DNA of 14,631 nt, from assembly GCA_026770585.1 (NCBI GenBank), contig MU646727.1, positions 91,612 through 106,242 on the forward strand, read 5' to 3'. This DNA is from Baffinella frigidus. Lineage: Eukaryota > Cryptophyceae > Cryptomonadales > Baffinellaceae. Positions 1 through 7,700 of this stretch are shown piece by piece. The notes beneath the pieces are model-generated. The model was not told the DNA's origin, ran no database searches, and saw only the letters and a list, made by a program, of their open reading frames with translations. How positions within the stretch are numbered: position 1 is the first letter of the stretch; every line of letters starts with the position of its first letter. The translations under genes and the position numbers were made by a program.

Positions 1-416
1 TACGCCCTACGCCCGACACCCGACACCCGACGCCCGACACCCGACACCCGACGCCCGACACCCGACACCCGACGCCCGACACCCGACACCCGACAACCGG
101 CAACCGACATCCTACACCCCAAACCCCAAACACCAAACACCAAACACCAAACACCACACCCCACACCCCACACCCCACACCCCACACCCCACACCATAAG
201 CCATAAGCCATAAGCCATAAACCATAAACCATAGATTATAAATTATAAATCATGAACCATAAACCATTAACCATAAACCATAAACCATAAACCATAAACC
301 ATAAACCATAAACCATAAACCCCAAACCATGAACCCGAAACCATAAACCATAAACCATAAACCATACATGTAAACTATAAACCACAAACCACAAACCACA
401 AACCACAAACCACAAA
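1..416. repeat. Blocks of telomere-variant heptamer repeats
   Basis: The stretch is built from 7-bp units that change type in blocks: CCCGACA/CCCGACG (about 1-100), CACCAAA (about 128-155), CACCCCA (about 155-193), CCATAAG then CCATAAA (about 193-365), and CCACAAA (about 382-416). All keep the 7-bp period of the plant-type telomere repeat CCCTAAA. No coding region is visible. I infer a subtelomeric or interstitial array in which different variants were amplified separately. Confidence 0.9.
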
Positions 417-496
417 CCCTAAACCCTAAACCCTTAACCCTAAACCCTAAACCCTAAACCCTAAACCCTAAACCCTGAACCCTAAACCCTACACCC
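417..496. repeat. CCCTAAA telomere-type repeat tract
   Basis: About eleven near-perfect CCCTAAA units, with single-base variants such as CCCTTAA and CCCTGAA, close the heptamer region. TTTAGGG is the telomere repeat of many plants and of several algal groups. The C-rich strand reads 5' to 3' here, and unique sequence follows at about 500. This could be an interstitial tract or the inner edge of a degenerate telomere; the window alone cannot tell. Confidence 0.9.
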
Positions 497-721
497 TCAC
501 CCAACAGGTGTCCCCTACGGGAGACGGGGGGAACAGGCTGCCGTACGGCGTATGAGAGGAAGGGGGGGATCGTTCAGCAACTTACTGGTGGCATAGGAGG
601 AATTACTAGCGACGGCTAACATTTAATTAGGCCGCCTAATTAAATTCAGAACCGGGGGCGTGGATGCCGAAAGCGTTGGAAAGGGGGAATCCACATTTGA
701 GGGTTGGTTCCAACCAAGCGC
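497..721. other. Non-coding interval with a 25-bp palindrome
   Basis: No gene is visible. The one clear structure is an inverted repeat at 621-645: ATTTAATTAGGC, one spacer base, then its exact complement. The rest is GC-rich unique sequence. Confidence 0.6.
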
Positions 722-832
722 GCCCCGCCTAGGACCACCATAGGGCCTTAGGCATAGCCCTACTGTAGGGACCCAGGGGGAGGCCCTTTCTTATGAGCTA
801 GGCACCCCTGCCACAGGGTGGGCTTCGAGGGT
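722..832 (-). mobile_element. Foldback-element family C, inverted copy
   Basis: The core from about 730 to 775 (AGGACCACCATAGGGCC onward) is the reverse complement of the interior of the element at 1546-1662. It is followed by a TTCTTATGAGC arm and a CACCCCTGCCACAGGG edge. It is probably a short non-autonomous terminal-inverted-repeat element. One arm is degraded. Confidence 0.55.
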
Positions 833-862
833 TTCGAGGGTTTCGGGACCCCTAGATTTAGC

Positions 863-874
863 GGTCACGTGACC
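863..874. other. 12-bp palindrome with a CACGTG core
   Basis: GGTCACGTGACC is a perfect palindrome. The same GGTCACGTG half-motif recurs in the inner stem of the element at 1022-1206, so this is more likely a relic of that family than a G-box promoter site. No gene lies directly next to it. Confidence 0.4.
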
Positions 875-1021
875 AAATTTGCATTAGAAAATCCTCAAAG
901 TTAACTGCCCACAGGGTAAGTGGACTTTGGATGGAAGGTCCATAGTTCACCGTGTGGTTCCCGAGGGATGAGAGGAAAGAGGAAAGAGAAACAAATAGAG
1001 CCAGCAGCTGGTGAGGCAGCG

Positions 1022-1206
1022 TACCACACGAGGCTATCCATGCGAGCAGAATAAAAGGGTATTTTAAAATTTGTGGGGGAAATTGGTCACGTGGCGCCCG
1101 CTTTTCGGGCGCCGCGTGACCAATTTGCTGACTTTTGGCGTGTTTCCTGGGCAATAATCCAATAATTGACTTACGAATCTGCTCGCATGGATAGCCTCGT
1201 GTGGTA
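1022..1206. mobile_element. MITE-like element with 29-bp perfect terminal inverted repeats
   Basis: Positions 1022-1050 (starting TACCACACGAGG) are the exact reverse complement of 1178-1206. A second inner hairpin has arms 1081-1100 and 1106-1125 with one mismatch around a CTTTT loop. The element is 185 bp and holds no transposase. This is the structure of a non-autonomous DNA transposon. A TA target duplication is possible but cannot be separated from the repeat ends. Confidence 0.8.
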
Positions 1207-1395
1207 ATCAACGCGTTTATAAACGCTTGGTTTGCGGATGTGAGGGCTGAGGTAGATTAAGCAAGAGTGGGCATAAAGGGAGACTGCGACTCGCCTGCTG
1301 GAATGAAGGGCAGGCGCAACCTAAAACACTGTGTGTGCCGTGTCTGGATTCCGATGTTTGCTCCCACGGGGCACGACGAGCCCGCCTCGGGCCGT
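1207..1395. other. Interval without recognisable gene
   Basis: Unique sequence between two inverted-repeat elements. A 62-codon open frame crosses it and runs into the next element, but it has no protein features. I see nothing functional. Confidence 0.5.
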
Positions 1396-1500
1396 TATCC
1401 CTTAAGTGGCGATGCAGTCAAATTTGACGGCCAAGAGGTCCTAGGCAGGTCCTAGGGCCCTACTGTAGGACGTATGAGCCTACTCGCCACTTGAGGGATA
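1396..1500. mobile_element. Foldback-element family B, copy 1 (105 bp)
   Basis: The ends TATCCCTTAAGTGGCGA and TCGCCACTTGAGGGATA pair with one mismatch. The interior carries AGGTCCTAGGCAGGTCCTAG and CCCTACTGTAGG. A second copy of exactly the same length lies at 8276-8380 inside an ADA2 intron, with about ten differences, so this is a mobile family and not a chance hairpin. No coding capacity. Confidence 0.85.
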
Positions 1501-1545
1501 TCGACTGTACGCGGGGGGTACGCTATCGGGCAGAATCCCCCCTTG

Positions 1546-1662
1546 CAGGGGTACCTCCCTCATAAGAAACCGACCCCCCCTTGGACCCTACAGTAGGGCT
1601 GTGCCTAAGGCCCTATGGTGGTCCTGGGGGGGCGGCGGTTTCTTATGAGCGAGGTACCCTTG
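1546..1662 (+). mobile_element. Foldback-element family C, best copy
   Basis: The left arm starts CAGGGGTACCTCCCTCATAA. The right arm ends CTTATGAGCGAGGTACCC, giving an imperfect inverted repeat of about 27 bp. The interior (CCTACAGTAGGGC, CCTATGGTGGTCCTGGGGGG) recurs at 2555-2632 in the same orientation, and inverted at 722-832 and 3440-3562. This is a short non-autonomous element family. Confidence 0.75.
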
Positions 1663-1850
1663 TGAGGCGCTAAGTTCCACGTGTCGACTCGCGTGCGCGT
1701 GTGCACGTGTCGAGAAGGACTCACGTGCGGGTGTGCCCTGAGTGAATCTACGCCGACGTCCTCATAACCTTGCGTCCTTCGATGCCCGTAGAGCCTGGAT
1801 GCCCATAGCATTTGGGCACCCGTGGAGGTGGGCCTGAAGTGCACGCGCTG

Positions 1851-1886
1851 TCACAGGGTGTCTTCAGGCCTGAAGACACCCTGTGA
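1851..1886. repeat. 36-bp perfect palindrome
   Basis: TCACAGGGTGTCTTCAGG is followed with no spacer by its exact reverse complement. A perfect palindrome of this length is prone to cruciform extrusion and replication slippage. It lies directly next to a second, larger hairpin. Confidence 0.9.
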
Positions 1887-1887
1887 G

Positions 1888-1987
1888 AGCTGTGTGAGGA
1901 CCGGGTCCGGGATGGGCCCGCCTCAGGGTATCCCTTGGAGCCCTTTTCCCCTGAGGCGGGCCCATCCCGGACCTGGTCCTCACAAGC

Positions 1988-1988
<1 letters not shown>
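1888..1988. mobile_element. Foldback hairpin with 35-bp arms
   Basis: The arm at about 1894-1928 (GTGAGGACCGGGTCCGGG onward) pairs with 1949-1983 with a single mismatch around a loop of about 20 bp. A degenerate relative of the left arm and loop recurs at about 2143-2195. I read it as a small foldback element. Confidence 0.75.
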
Positions 1989-2020
<32 letters not shown>

Positions 2021-2024
2021 GTGC
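1989..2024. repeat. GTGC tetranucleotide microsatellite
   Basis: About eight GTGC/GCGT units in a row, ending GCGCGTGCATCG. Open frames through here on both strands are simple-repeat artefacts such as alternating Arg, Ala, Cys and Val. Confidence 0.9.
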
Positions 2025-2073
2025 ATCGATTCAAGAGATACAACTTTATCGTCGACAAGGTCCCTCCATACAA

Positions 2074-2107
2074 CCCCCCCCCTCCCCCTCCCCCTCCTCC
2101 TCCGCCA
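2074..2107. repeat. Polypyrimidine C/T tract
   Basis: An almost pure C/T run (CCCCCCCC, then CTCCCC and CTCCTC units). It is low complexity and could form triplex or G-quadruplex structures on the opposite strand. It has no visible role. Confidence 0.8.
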
Positions 2108-2341
2108 TGCCGCCTCGAGGCCTCCCCTCCGCTCGGCCCCGGCAGCTGTGAGGACTATCCGGGGATAGGCCCGCCTCGGCTGACGTTGGAGCCATTGGCA
2201 GCCACACGGCGCCCCACCGCGCGCGGTCGTACGCGGTCGTGCATTGACGACCTCGTGCGAGATCAAGTGCGCCCCGTGATGGGCGTGATGGGCGCACTCA
2301 GTCGCCCCTCGCAGCGCGCTTAGTTGAGCATCTTGCCGTCC

Positions 2342-2521
2342 GGCACGTTGGACCTGCGCACGGGGGGAGGCATCGTCAAGAACCAGACAGCGCACTACCA
2401 AGGGATCTCGTGGATAACCCACAAGTGGAGTGCGGCACGTTGGACCTGCCGTGCGTCACCACTGTCAAGCACCACCTCACAGCGGACTGCCAAGGGATTT
2501 TGTGGATAACCCACAAGTGGA
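2342..2521. repeat. Tandem dimer with a unit of about 91 bp
   Basis: GGCACGTTGGACCTGC occurs at 2342 and 2433. CCAAGGGAT(C/T)TCGTGGATAACCCACAAGTGG (second copy TTTTGTGG) occurs at 2398 and 2490. The spacings agree (91 and 92 bp), so the whole unit was duplicated in tandem and has since diverged in the middle. Confidence 0.8.
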
Positions 2522-2554
2522 TAATCGGTCCAACATGCACCCCCTGATGACCCT

Positions 2555-2632
2555 ACATTAAGCCTACCTGTAGCCCTACGGTGGTCCTGGGGGGGGCGCG
2601 GCTCCTATTGAGCGAGGTGACCCTGTAATTAC
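2555..2632 (+). mobile_element. Foldback-element family C, partial copy
   Basis: CCTACGGTGGTCCTGGGGGG, GAGCGAGGTGACCCTG and the surrounding order match the right half of the element at 1546-1662. The left arm is missing or degraded. Confidence 0.6.
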
Positions 2633-3161
2633 GGAGGGGGTGGCGCCGTTTATGCCGCTTTATGAAACGGCTCCAAACCCCTCGGGAAATTTCATCGCGG
2701 AACATGCCAGAATCTGTCCACGTAAAAAGGCGTAGGATAGCATCATTGTATGCCTAAAATAGCATATACACCCTTCTCTTCGGCGTCGGAAGCCTAAGAT
2801 AGCGGGACAGAATCTGTCATGCTCCGAAATTAGATTGGAGCGCCGTGCCCACCGCACATGGGGGCGCGCGGCGGCTGCTGCTAACCCCCAACTCTAAACC
2901 GTAAACCCTAAACCCCTAGACCAGGCTGCTGCTGAGCGAACGAATCCTCCTTGCTTCCCAAATGGCCCTGCTTCCCAAATGGCCCTAACTGGCAAACCAC
3001 TTGCCAGATCAGTCCTCAGGAGGCGTTACGTCCCCCGGCGCTTGGAGGGTGGGGGGCGTAGGTATAGGGGGGGTGAGGGAGGCGTAGGCTTTAGGGAGGG
3101 GTGAGCGGGCGTCGTGTTTAGGGAGAGGGGGCCGGGGGAAGAGGAGGGGGGGGGAGGCAGG
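2633..3161. other. Gene-free interval with short direct repeats
   Basis: CAGAATCTGTC occurs at 2708 and 2808. A 17-mer, TGCTTCCCAAATGGCCC, is repeated head to tail at 2952-2968 and 2969-2985. A short telomere-like run lies at about 2892-2915, followed by G-rich sequence from 3041. CTAAGATAGC at 2793-2802 resembles an arm of the element at 12666-12723. No gene is supported. Confidence 0.6.
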
Positions 3162-3276
3162 TGAGAAAAGAATATATTAAGAGGATTCAGAGGAAACTAG
3201 GGAAAACCTGACTATAACATTTCTAATCAGGTTTTCCCTAGTTTCCTCTTAATCCTCTTAATACATTTTTTTCTCA
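3162..3276. mobile_element. Foldback element with arms of at least 37 bp
   Basis: The arms at 3175-3211 and 3227-3263 pair with one mismatch around a 15-bp loop. Weaker pairing extends outward (GAGAAAAG against TTTTTCTC) to about 3162 and 3276. It is non-coding and typical of a MITE that folds into one long hairpin. Confidence 0.8.
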
Positions 3277-3439
3277 GGTTTGCCAGATAGGTGCAGGTGA
3301 GCGACCGCATCCTCGAGACACGCCGGGCGCGGAGTGGAAAGCACGCGCGGACAACGACACACGGTTGCGTGCAGGATTCTGGCAGGCGTTGACCGCTCGC
3401 CGTGCTTCCCAAATGTCCGTGGTTTCCCAGATAGGTGCA

Positions 3440-3562
3440 AGTGTGCCTCGCTCATGAGAAAGCGCCCCCCCACAGGACCTGCATAGGGCCCTAGGCATAG
3501 GCCTACTGTAGGGCCCTAGGAGGTAGAGCTTTAGGATGAAAGAGATACCCCTGTAACAGAGT
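3440..3562 (-). mobile_element. Foldback-element family C, second inverted copy
   Basis: CCTCGCTCATGAGAAAGC, GCATAGGGCCCTAGGCATAG, CCTACTGTAGGG and TACCCCTGTAACAG follow the order of the inverted copy at 722-832. This is the most complete copy in this orientation. Confidence 0.6.
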
Positions 3563-3594
3563 TTGTCAAAGGCTGCCTGCCTAGCTCTGTATCT

Positions 3595-3706
3595 GTCTAT
3601 TTGGGCTCAACAATTTGGTGAGCCCAGGGTCTTGTCCGCTCCAAAGTTGTCGGATTTGTAGCGCACAGCTAACGTATCAACTTGAGAATAGTCGGTGAAC
3701 CCGAGT
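3595..3706 (+). repeat. Dispersed repeat D, copy 1
   Basis: The block starting GTCTATTTGGGCTCAACAA recurs inside ADA2 intron 11 at 12297-12405 (long copy) and 12136-12198 (short copy). The shared core is CCGCTCCAAAGTTG.CGG.TTTGTA. TGGGCTCA and TGAGCCCA at 3601-3626 form a small hairpin. The element type is unknown; an LTR or MITE fragment is possible. Confidence 0.7.
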
Positions 3707-3804
3707 GAGGCAGAGCCAGGACCTTGCCTTGTGCGCTCCTGCATGGTTCAATCTGCGCCGCTGAGGCGCAGCTTGGCAGCCCTCTCTAGTTCTGAGTGTC
3801 CCAT

Positions 3805-3875
3805 CAGGACACGCCAGTACTAACTTGTGTGTTCCCTCAGGACGCGCCCGTACTTACCCAGGACGCGCCCGCACT
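3805..3875. repeat. Three 16-bp direct repeats
   Basis: CAGGACACGCCAGTAC (3805), CAGGACGCGCCCGTAC (3838) and CAGGACGCGCCCGCAC (3859) are close copies. They lie just beyond the 3' side of the minus-strand gene candidate. No role can be assigned. Confidence 0.7.
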
Positions 3876-3920
3876 AAGGTGGCCCTCTTCTTCCTGGCGA
3901 TTCGCAAGCAGCCTGGAAGC

Positions 3921-4537
3921 CTAGAGGGCGGAGCGCGGAGGGTACCTGGTGCCCGTCCACCCGTAGCCCGTGTTCGTGGTGGGCTTCACGGAGGTGAAGT
4001 TGCACGGCTCGGTGCTTTCCACCGAGTAGGTGGGTGAGTAGCACTGCGGTCGACGGGCGAGGTTAGATGAGTTGGCGCTGCGGCAGCACCTCTCGTGCTC
4101 CTGGAGTCGATTTGCTGCTGCTATGCGCGCGCAGCGGGACTGTGCACGCCACCGTGCGCAGGTGCGCCAGCGGCTCCCGCGACGACCTGTCTGCTGGAAA
4201 GGCGCAGGCCAGGAGGCACCCAGGGTGAGAGAGAAGGGAGAGGACGGGGGACGCAGTCGGAAGGGGGGGGGCTTTGACCGGCTGGACGAACTTGTTGAGG
4301 TACTCCCAGTTCTCGTCGGCGCCAATGTATCCATCCTGCTCACCGGGCATGGCGGTCAGCCCGCAGCGCCTTCTCCCCAGCGCAGGTTTGCGCAACTGCT
4401 CCAGCGTCGAATTGGCCGAGAAGAGGCAAGGTGACGGATGGGGGAGGGGGGGGGGAGGGCAGCGTGCATACATCGGACGGGTGCGAGTACTCCGCGAGCA
4501 TGGTAAACGCCTTGCACTGCCTGAGGAGACCGAACAT
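3921..4537 (-). CDS. Possible spliced minus-strand gene, unidentified
   Basis: No single long frame exists, but three pieces look like exons because of balanced composition, GC-rich third codon positions and plausible splice sites: 4537-4472, 4335-4279 and 4043-3946. The first begins GCCACCATG, a strong eukaryotic start context. Between the second and third, 4185-4060 may hold another exon, but two frames compete there. The last piece can read through to a TAG at about 3921, ending YPPRSAL. I do not recognise the protein. The candidate would run head-to-head with ADA2, start codons 172 bp apart. The joins between pieces are not resolved. Confidence 0.35.
3946..4043 (-). CDS. Minus-strand candidate exon C
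   Basis: From an ACCGCAG acceptor to an ACCAG/GTACC donor, it reads CYSPTYSVESTEPCNFTSVK followed by PTTNTGYGWTGT. Nearly every codon ends in G or C, as in the ADA2 exons, which is the best sign that it is real. NFT could be a glycosylation site if secreted. If the donor is not used, the frame ends at about 3921. Confidence 0.4.
4279..4335 (-). CDS. Minus-strand candidate exon B
   Basis: This encodes DGYIGADENWEYLNKFVQP between a GAGCAG acceptor and a GTCAAA donor, both in phase 0, so it could follow exon A directly. The frame stays open further upstream, so the acceptor may be earlier. The following C- and T-rich bases fit an intron. No family recognised. Confidence 0.4.
4472..4537 (-). CDS. 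Minus-strand candidate exon A with start codon
   Basis: This encodes MFGLLRQCKAFTMLAEYSHP then SD, ending before a GTATGC donor in phase 0. The ATG sits in a GCCACCATG context. The next bases on that strand are a C-rich run suitable for an intron. The residue mix looks like a real protein start; the function is unknown. Confidence 0.4.
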
Positions 4538-4709
4538 GGTGGCGCGACCGTGAGCTCCTGACTTAGATCAGCCACTTTCCAAAGTGGCCACTTTGGGTTT
4601 AGTCAACTGGTCGCTGGGGATCTGCGAACGAGCCCCTCCTCCCCTCCTCCTGGCGGCTCCTGCCGCAGCGCCCACCGAAGCGGAAGCGGAGTGACAGCGC
4701 AGCTTCAGG
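4538..4709. promoter_or_regulatory. Presumed shared promoter interval
   Basis: This 172-bp gap separates the ADA2 start from the minus-strand candidate start. At 4571-4588 GCCACTTT and AAAGTGGC form a hairpin, overlapping the palindrome AAAGTGGCCACTTT (4581-4594), possible binding-site symmetry. C/T-rich runs (CCCCTCCTCCCCTCCTCC) precede the ADA2 ATG. I see no TATA box. Promoter activity is inferred from position only. Confidence 0.4.
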
Positions 4710-4764
4710 ATGGACGCGGGCAGCCGCAAGCGCAAGATTGAGACGCGCGGGGAGGTGGCGGCTG
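4710..4764 (+). CDS. ADA2: ADA2 exon 1 (basic N-terminus)
   Basis: This encodes MDAGSRKRKIETRGEVAA (residues 1-18) plus one base. The basic KRK stretch could be a nuclear signal, as plant ADA2 proteins have basic residues near their N-termini. I chose the donor G/GTGCGC because it gives phase 1, which exon 2 needs. Earlier GT sites in GAGGTGG do not. The ATG context (TCAGGATGG) is acceptable. Confidence 0.65.
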
Positions 4765-7700
4765 GTGCGCGCCCTACCCAGCCCCGAACCCGGCCGACGC
4801 CACTCGACGCAGCTCAGCAGGAGCCCGCATGCGATCCCTGCAGAGTCCCTGCCGCTTGGGCTGGCTGGCGCTGGCCGGGGAGGTGCTCACCCTGGTGCGG
4901 TTTGGGCTTGAGCAGAGGAGGAAATCAAGAAGAACCAGAAGACTGCCCTGGGGGTCCATTGCAACTACTGCAAGCGCGATGTCTCGGTATAGCGCCCCCC
5001 CACTACCCCTGCCTGAACCCTGCCCATCCCGCCCCATCCCCCGCCACAATCCCGGCTGATCCGTGCCCCTGATTCCCAAGGAACCTGGAACAAGAGAGCG
5101 TTCAAATAATGTTTGTGCGCTTCTTTCCTCCTGGAAGTTTCAAACGCAGAGGCTGTCACCCTCCTTGTCTGTGGGTCACGCGAAACGATCTCTGCAACGA
5201 GTCCCCCGCACGACGTTTTTTTTAGTTGACTAATCACAAGTTTCCCTGGAACTAATCCTTCCCATTCAGTTTCCGTTATGGTACAAAACCTGCCTGGATT
5301 AGTCAACAGCTATGTAACTGAACGTCCCTGCTCACACCCGCACCCAACCCCTGGCGTGGAATTGCCTCGGATCAGACCAAGGGTCTCAAACAATGGACCT
5401 CCTGCTGACTCTTGCTCACAACTCTGTTCAAAGTAATGCAAGGCCTTCACGCGGAAGGGAATACATTCATCTCCACAAAAGTATTAATTAATTGCTTTTG
5501 GTGCAACGAAATTTACTACACAAACGCTTTACTATTTCTTTTATGAGCAAATCGTGTAGTAATTTTCGTTGCCAAAAGCAATTAATTAATGCTTGTATGG
5601 AGATTAACATGGTGCCCAGGTTGGTTTCGATCCGTAATAATCGCACTTTCCACCTCCGCTCGACGTTTTGGTTTCCGTTTCGCTCGGGGTTGCAGGATCA
5701 GATCTACTTGAGTAGTCGCTGCAGGATCGGATCTACTTAATCAGTCAAGTAGACCCAGGGTCTCTAGCGCAGAGCATTCAGAATTGCCAAACCTCTCCAC
5801 CAGCCCTCCGAGGCGGACCAAATTGAGGCTGGAGCATGCGCCAATTCCTCGGGTGGCACCTTCGAATTCGGATGTGCCAAGCAAGGATGAGACTCCAAAC
5901 AATCGTCGATTTGGTCCGCCTCGCAGAGCTGGCGGCTCTCTAACAGCTACGTTCCTCCCGGGGTTGCAGGACCAGATCCACCTCAATCCCGTGGCTGTTT
6001 GCCCCTTGTCCCGCATCCATCTATCGTTCAAGAGAGTGCCCTTACTAAACAATCGGTTTCGAAACGCGGTTCGTGCGGGGTTGCAGGACCAGATCTACCT
6101 CAATCCCGTGGCTGTTCGCCCCGTGTTATGCATCCATCCTTCGAGAGAGTACCCCTTACTAAAAAATCTACTTAAGTAGTCAAGTGGACCCGGGGTCCCT
6201 AGCGCGTTGAGGAATATCAAACCTCTCTTGGACAGCTTCGGTTCGTGCATCCTGGGTCTGACAAAAAATGGATGGATCCCGGGTCTGACAAAAAATACGG
6301 TTGCAGGACCAGATCTACCTCAAGTCTGCGGTGTCGGACGACGTCGACCTCTGCCTCGAGTGCTTCTCCGTCGGTCCGCCCCCAACCCGAAACCCTCAAC
6401 ACTAAACCCCAAACCCCTCCTCCCACCCCGCACCCCGCACCGAACGACTAGACCCGAAACCCGAAACCCGAAACCCGAAACCCGAAACCCCTCCTCCCAC
6501 CCCGCACCCCGCACACTAACTCAGGGCTCAATGTCTCTGTCGCGGGTGCGTCTCCGTCGGTCCACCCCACCCTAATCTGCGGAAACGAATACAAATATCA
6601 GTTCTCTGGCGACGAAAATTATTACACAAATGCTGTTATGAGTATGATCCGATTGTGTAGTAATTTTCGAATCAGTTCGCGGTGTCGTCTAAACCCTAAA
6701 ACTTAAACCCTAAAACCTAAAGCTTGATGTCGTGGAGGTGAAGAACGCTAAACCCGAAACCCGAAACACGAAACACGAAACCCTCAACCCTGAACCCCAA
6801 ACCCCAAACCCCAAACCCTACACCCCAAACCCAGGCGTGGAGATCGTGGACGCAAAGAAGACGGATGGCAAGCACCCGCACCGCAGTGACGTAAGCCCCA
6901 ACCCCGAAACCCTAAAAACCTAAACCCGAAACACGAAACCCGAAAACCGAAACCCGCACCGCAGCGACGTACTCCCCCTAAACCCTACACCTTACAACCT
7001 AAAATCTAAACCCCAAACCCCAAACCCTAGACCCCAGACCCTAGGCCTTAGACTCTAGACCCTAGACCCCAAACCCGAAACCCCAAACCCGCACCGCAGC
7101 GACGTACACCCCCTACACCCGAAACCCGAAAACCGAAAACCTAAACCCGAAACCCGGAACCCGAAACCCGAAACCCTACCCCCCAAACCCTAACCCCCAA
7201 ACCCCTAATCGCCTGAACCCCAAACCCAACCCCGAAACCCCAAACCAGAAACCAGAAACCAGAAATCATGGTTTATGCGTAGACTACACACCATAAACCA
7301 ACCCTTTAGGGTGAAACCAGAAACCAGAAACCAGAAACCAGAAACCAGAAACCAGAAACCAGAAACCAGAAACCAGAAACCAGAAACCCCAACCCCCCAA
7401 ACCCTCAACCCTAACCCCTGAACCCCAACCCCTCAACCCTCACCATTACTGCAGGCGGAGTAGTGACTCCTGCACCCCACCCCCCCAAACCCTCAACCCC
7501 AAACCCTAACCCCCTCAACCCCAAACCCCAAACCCTCAACCCTCAACCCTCAACCCCAACCCCCGAAACCCGAAACACGAAACCCCGAAACCCGAAACAC
7601 GAAACCTACACCCCACTGAACCTAACAGCGAGCTCTGATCGCAGGCGAAATACCGCGTGATGGAGCGGCTCGATTTCCCGATCGTGACTCCTGACTGGAC

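Noticed and set aside
858-2422. Several open frames of 60-224 codons on both strands
   Set aside because: They run through inverted repeats, palindromes and the GTGC microsatellite, overlap in opposite directions and show no domain or codon bias.
2398-2521. TGTGGATAA, identical to a bacterial DnaA box complement, within two similar repeats
   Set aside because: The window is nuclear eukaryotic DNA with spliced genes. Two matches in a tandem dimer are chance, and no bacterial origin context exists.
3597-3630. AATTTGGTGAGCCCAGGG as an LTR retrotransposon primer-binding region
   Set aside because: The wording resembles such sites, but no LTR pair, polypurine tract or reverse transcriptase is visible nearby.
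7245-7386. Evenly spaced repeats that might look like a CRISPR array
   Set aside because: The CCAGAAA units are contiguous 7-mers without unique spacers of constant length, and there are no cas genes.
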